Part shown: piece by piece, positions 59,665 to 64,000 of the stretch
Layout: each line of letters begins with the position of its first letter
How positions within the stretch are numbered: the first letter of the stretch is position 1
Assembly (NCBI GenBank): GCA_022605955.1
Contig: JAKCOZ010000020.1
Coordinates: 5,321,001 to 5,385,000, forward strand
Direction: 5' to 3'
Length of the DNA stretch: 64,000 nucleotides
Source: Rallus limicola
Taxonomy: Eukaryota; Chordata; Aves; Gruiformes; Rallidae
The notes under the pieces: generated by a model
What the model saw: only the letters and a program-made list of their open reading frames with translations
The model's database searches: none
What the model was told of the DNA's origin: nothing
Translations under genes and position numbers: made by a program

Positions 59665-62600
59665 AAGGTATTGGGAAAACACTTCATTTATGCGCTCTTC
59701 CAGACAAGGCTCATGGACAAGGCTTTCCCTTGTGGGTTTCAGCAGTGTTGCATAGGTAGAGCCTGGGTTTTCCTGCCTGGGTCATGCAGTGATTCAGTGG
59801 GTGACGCTGAAATACCACCCAGGGCTCATGGTGGGCTAATGCCCTGTTCCTGATTTCTGGACTTTGCTGTCATTCAGGATTTTAGCTTACTGATGGAGGC
59901 AAAATAAAAGCAACTCTGTGCAAACACAGGACTTGAACTTTTAGGCTAATGAAGCTATATTGTGTCTGACAAATGGGTAGCTAATCTGCTGGAAAGGGGA
60001 GGGTTGACTTTTAATGAGAAGTTATTAGATGTTGAATAGCTGCTAAACTGCTATATTAATAAAATGGACAACCCTCTCTACCCTGTCTCCTTGAAGTAGT
60101 CTATTAATTGAGAACCCCCTTTAATCCATTCTTTTAAAAATTAATTAACATTTTGAAAAACACTTTTTTGACTGTAGCGACCCGATGCAAATTGAATTTG
60201 GGCTATGTCATGACTGCTTCCTTTATGTACTTTAGCTGCAATTTACAGGCTCTGTTGATAATACCAATATGAAGAGCTTAAGACTTCTAAGAAAGAGGCT
60301 AATGGGTTGGCTCTTTTGTCATAGTGTTTGGAATTGGCAGTGAAGAGCAAAGTAGAAATGAGATGAGAAAGCAGGGTTTGGTGCCTGGAGGGAGAACTTG
60401 GATAATATTTTCAGTTCAGTGGCGGGTTTCTGGTTTGAGTGTAAGCCAGCCAGCATTTGCTGTGAATTTTGGCTGAACTGTCCAAACTTTGCTGTCCCTT
60501 GGACACTTGTGTTACCTGTAGGATGCAGGTAACTTTTATTACTTAGAATAATGATCCATTTTTTCATGCTCTTTTGGGACCAAAGCAGAGATGTTCAAGC
60601 CCTCTGGCACTGTTACGTTTCCTGGTAATGCCAAAACCTCCAGCTTTTGGTGATAATTTTTTTAACCCTTTGCTTTCCACCTGACAGTTCTGAGGCTTTT
60701 AGATCCCACCATTCTCGCAGCAGGTGAGGACAGTGGCAGCTTCTGCCATCGTCAGACTGGTCTGGTGCTGTCCTTTAGTCACCAGCACACACATGTGCTC
60801 TTGATGTTGCTATCTAAGAAAATCCAGAGTCCTGAGTCAGGTCTCTGTTTACAAAGCAGATTTATTTCTGATATAAATACAGCTGTCGTGCCTTTTGATG
60901 AAGGGCATGTACACCTCTCGTGAAGGCCGTGGGGCACTCCTGCCATCTGATAGTTGACAGATGAAGCTGCAACGGTGAAGATGGAGAAGTTCTCAAGGTG
61001 TGAAAGAACTGGCCAGACCATAGTGAGAATTGTGAAGCCAGGACAGGAAATTGCACCACTCAATCAAGGCCTTCAGAGCTGTCCCTGCAATGTGAACTGA
61101 TAGGGTTTGACATTTTCTGTTCTGTGCTTTGCTTCCTCAGCTGTTGTCAGGCTGGAACGAGGTTTCCATCCTATGGCATGTCTAATGAGAAGAGAAAATT
61201 TTGTGCCATAACCCTTTGTGGACTCAATTTTGTGACACTTTCTTGTACAGTGCCTTCAAAACAAGAGCAGTCCAAATACAATTTGGATAGTTGGTGGGGA
61301 ACAGAGGAGAAAAGTTTATTCGAATGAGGCTTTGGAGGTCAGGAAACAGATTTTGCTTCTTCTGTTTTGATCCTTGTTAAATTGCTTTCTTTTGCCCTGT
61401 GTGCATGGAATGACCCCTTGTCATAAGACACTCTGACTTGCGAAGTTTAATTTGGAGTTGGAAAAGACACTTGAAATCCAATTTACCATGAAGAATAAAA
61501 CCACACAGAATTCCACACAAGTCCTCAAGGAACATGAGAAGTTCACCCTTGGAAAAGCTCTCGGTTTGTCTTTTGGGACTGAAATCACAGTATGTGGTCT
61601 GTGGCTGTTGAATGCTTTGTTACACCCAGAAACTCTGTAGAAAAGGGAATTGTTTCCTGGAGAGGAGTCTGAGCGAAGCCAGATCTTGGCTTTTTGAAGC
61701 CAGTGGCAGCAGGGGGAGGCTATGGGAGGGGTTCAGCAGCAAAAAGGGTCAAAATAGGCAGCCAAAAGAATTGCTTCAGAATTTTGTCTTGTGCATTTCA
61801 CACCTGTAAAGTTAGTTTGGTTTGTGATTCCTGAGGTATTAATGCCACTGTTGGGTTTGGAGCACAACTTAATTGCATCTCAGAACAGATTACTTGCACA
61901 GAGTTCTGAGGATACCACTTTCAGTGAGGGTTTGAGCATCTTTTTGATCTCGACTAGCTTATTTCCTTGTCACTTATAGAAACAGTCAGATCTGAAGCCC
62001 TCACAGAAGAGGGAGGGGGGTGAGTTTTGGGTTGTGGCAGTGATGAAGCCACACACTATGGCAGGCGACCTGAGCAGCACTGCTAGTCTTCATTCAGGTT
62101 AGGGCATCAAGCAAAGCTGCATCTACCCAAACTTAAACAAAACAGGAAAGTTCTTGAAGCTTCTGGGCGCTTCTCTGCAGGAAAAGGGCATGCCAGCATC
62201 CTGGGGGAGGTCAGGTGGGATGTGTACAGAGAATGGGTTCTTGGAGAAATCTATGAACTGTCACCAGTTGTAGGAATTTATTTTCTGCAGAAATTACTAA
62301 CAGCTCCAAAAGCAGTCAGTAAGAAGAAAACTTTCTTCTGCGTTGTTTTTTCTTGGAGAATTGAGCTTGTTATCAGGGGAACTTAATTGATCTCCTCCAC
62401 TCCCTCCTCTGTTAAAAAGAATATATGATCATGTAGCAAAAGCTGTGCCCAGAAACTCCTGAATCTGCTCCGTCGCTAATCCTCTCTCGGTTGTTGGACC
62501 AGATCACTTTTCTCTCTGCACCTCAACTTGCCCATAAATAAGGGATAATGATAGCTGCCCTAGCTGCTGAGGCCAGGGCAGTGCCTTGATGCATCCTTCA

Positions 62601-64000
62601 AGCGCTGTGAGATGGCTGCAAGAAGTACGGTGGGGCACGGGGGAAGCACTACTGCTCTTGTAGGTGTGGAGCAGCCATTGCTCTGTGTGTGCTTACTCAG
62701 GTTGGGTGGCTCAGTTCAGTAGTGGTTTCCTCTTTTCTTGCTAGTACCTGCTTGTGTCCCCTCCTGCACTGTGCCTGTCCTTGGTTTGCAGCCAATTCAT
62801 CATGTATTATTGCCCTGATGAGACTTGCAGGTTTCTAGCTGAGGGTGTCCAGGCTGGCTGGAGGTGCTCCTGTTCCTTTTGCAGTGCCATTTGCTTTCTC
62901 TTTTGCCAATTTTGCTTCACAATGATTCTGTGACATGATGGAAACAGCCATTGAATTGCACATCAAGAAAAGCAAATGAATGGAAGACTGTACAGCTGGC
63001 CCTGGGTTTGAGTGAGAAGGGCTTGTGAGCATTGTGTAGAAACATGCCATACTTCGTGTTCAGAAAAGCTTGTACAGAAGATAAATATACAGAGGTGTGG
63101 CTGGTTTCCCTCCTGGGAGTGACAATGTCAACTCCACCGTGTAACCAGTCCCCTCTAGTCCGAGTCTGCCTCTGCACCTGGATGTTGCAGCGTGATTGAT
63201 TTTGACTTTGCTGCAGGTGTCCTCTGCCTTGAGGTTTGTGAAGGTTTCTCTGTGTTGTGTGGGACATCAGAAGATGGATGGCTGCGGCAGCGGGGAGGCA
63301 TCAGCGCCGTTGAGAAGGCGGTTGGTGTGTTCAGAGTAGGAATTGAAGAGGTGAATAAAAAAAATGTGAAAATAGCAAGAAGGTGAAACTGTGTGAGTGG
63401 CTTCTCTTGTTTGTTGCTCTGGGTTGTTTTTAAATGGCACTTTAAATGCTTTGCAGGTAACAGTCATGGATACCTCTTAAATTTAACTTCTAGAGTTTGC
63501 TTGTATGGAAGGTATAAATGTAATTTGATTTGTATTTTCCCTTACAATACTCTATGTCAGGGCATCCTGTGTTTTGTGTCTTTTGCCTGTCCAGCCTCTA
63601 ACTGCAAAATACGTGTTCAATTTGCCTCCTGTGTGGTGTCTATAAACAGACTGTCCCCTTCCATTTCCGTGCTGTGAAAACATAGTTATTTAAAAAAACC
63701 CAATACAAAACCAAACAGAAACCCCAAACCAATAAATAGTGCGTGGGGAGTTGTTTTGTGGGTTCTTGAAACCCAAATTTCTAGCTAAACTACCAAGTCA
63801 ATGTCTTATAGAGGCTTGGGGTTTACAGTGGGGAGGCTGCTGTCTCTGGCAGATTCTGATTTACCTCCACTCTGTGATTGTCAGGCTTTGATTGTATTAG
63901 AGAACTGTCCCTGCATGGTAGCTGCTCTTCCTCTGCCTATGCTCTTTCTTGGAAGGTGAGTCTAATGGACTCATCCATGTGCCTTTGTCTTCCCCAAATC
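59665..64000 (+). other. Long-intron interior to window end, no exon recognised
   Basis: Unique AT-leaning sequence with an A/C-rich tract at 63688-63738. No exon, splice pair or repeat element with clear ends is seen. The intron, if read correctly, runs out of the window. Confidence 0.4.

Noticed and set aside
61440..61560. Possible very old antisense CR1 (GGAGTTGGAAAAGACACTTG-like line)
   Set aside because: One short line resembles the CR1 3' end in reverse, but the sequence on either side does not continue the match.
6521..64000. First coding exon of PITPNM2 (phosphatidylinositol-transfer domain start)
   Set aside because: Looked for by eye on the plus strand and not found. A short exon could still be missed, and a protein-to-DNA search would settle it.
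1..64000. CRISPR arrays, tRNA or rRNA genes, bacterial operons, viral genes
   Set aside because: No regularly spaced repeats, tRNA box A/B patterns, ribosomal sequence, or viral polymerase or envelope frames were seen. The sequence is vertebrate nuclear DNA.

Overview
The window looks like nuclear DNA of a bird. The evidence is two CR1 LINE 3' ends of the avian type (1566-1848 and 59317-59664), vertebrate splice signals, one compact CpG island in otherwise CpG-poor DNA, and long introns with few repeats. The species cannot be named from the sequence alone.

Layout. Positions 1-2326 hold the last three exons seen of a plus-strand gene, recognised as MPHOSPH9 (M-phase phosphoprotein 9, a centriolar and ciliogenesis-control protein). 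The exons are 1-147, 647-715 and 2225-2326. Together they give 105 C-terminal residues and a stop codon, with reading phase kept at both junctions. A 3' UTR of about 0.95 kb follows, ending near an AATAAA at 3259. An intergenic spacer of about 2 kb ends in a striking inverted repeat (5296-5377), next to a CpG island of about 1.1 kb (5378-6520). The island is almost certainly a promoter with a non-coding first exon.

From about 6050 to 64000 no coding exon is recognisable on either strand. The best reading is a very long first (5' UTR) intron of the next plus-strand gene. In other vertebrates the gene just downstream of MPHOSPH9 on the same strand is PITPNM2, a phosphatidylinositol-transfer protein with a long non-coding 5' region. 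That identity rests on gene order, because none of its protein sequence is in the window.

Inside the intron I see simple repeats, G-quadruplex-like tracts, a small minisatellite and one more CR1. I also see several short elements that look regulatory: a CRE inside an inverted repeat, paired AP-1 sites, a MEF2-like palindrome, isolated CpG pockets, and AT-rich homeodomain-type clusters. Almost all open frames in the window are chance. No tRNA, rRNA, CRISPR array, prokaryotic operon or viral coding region was found.
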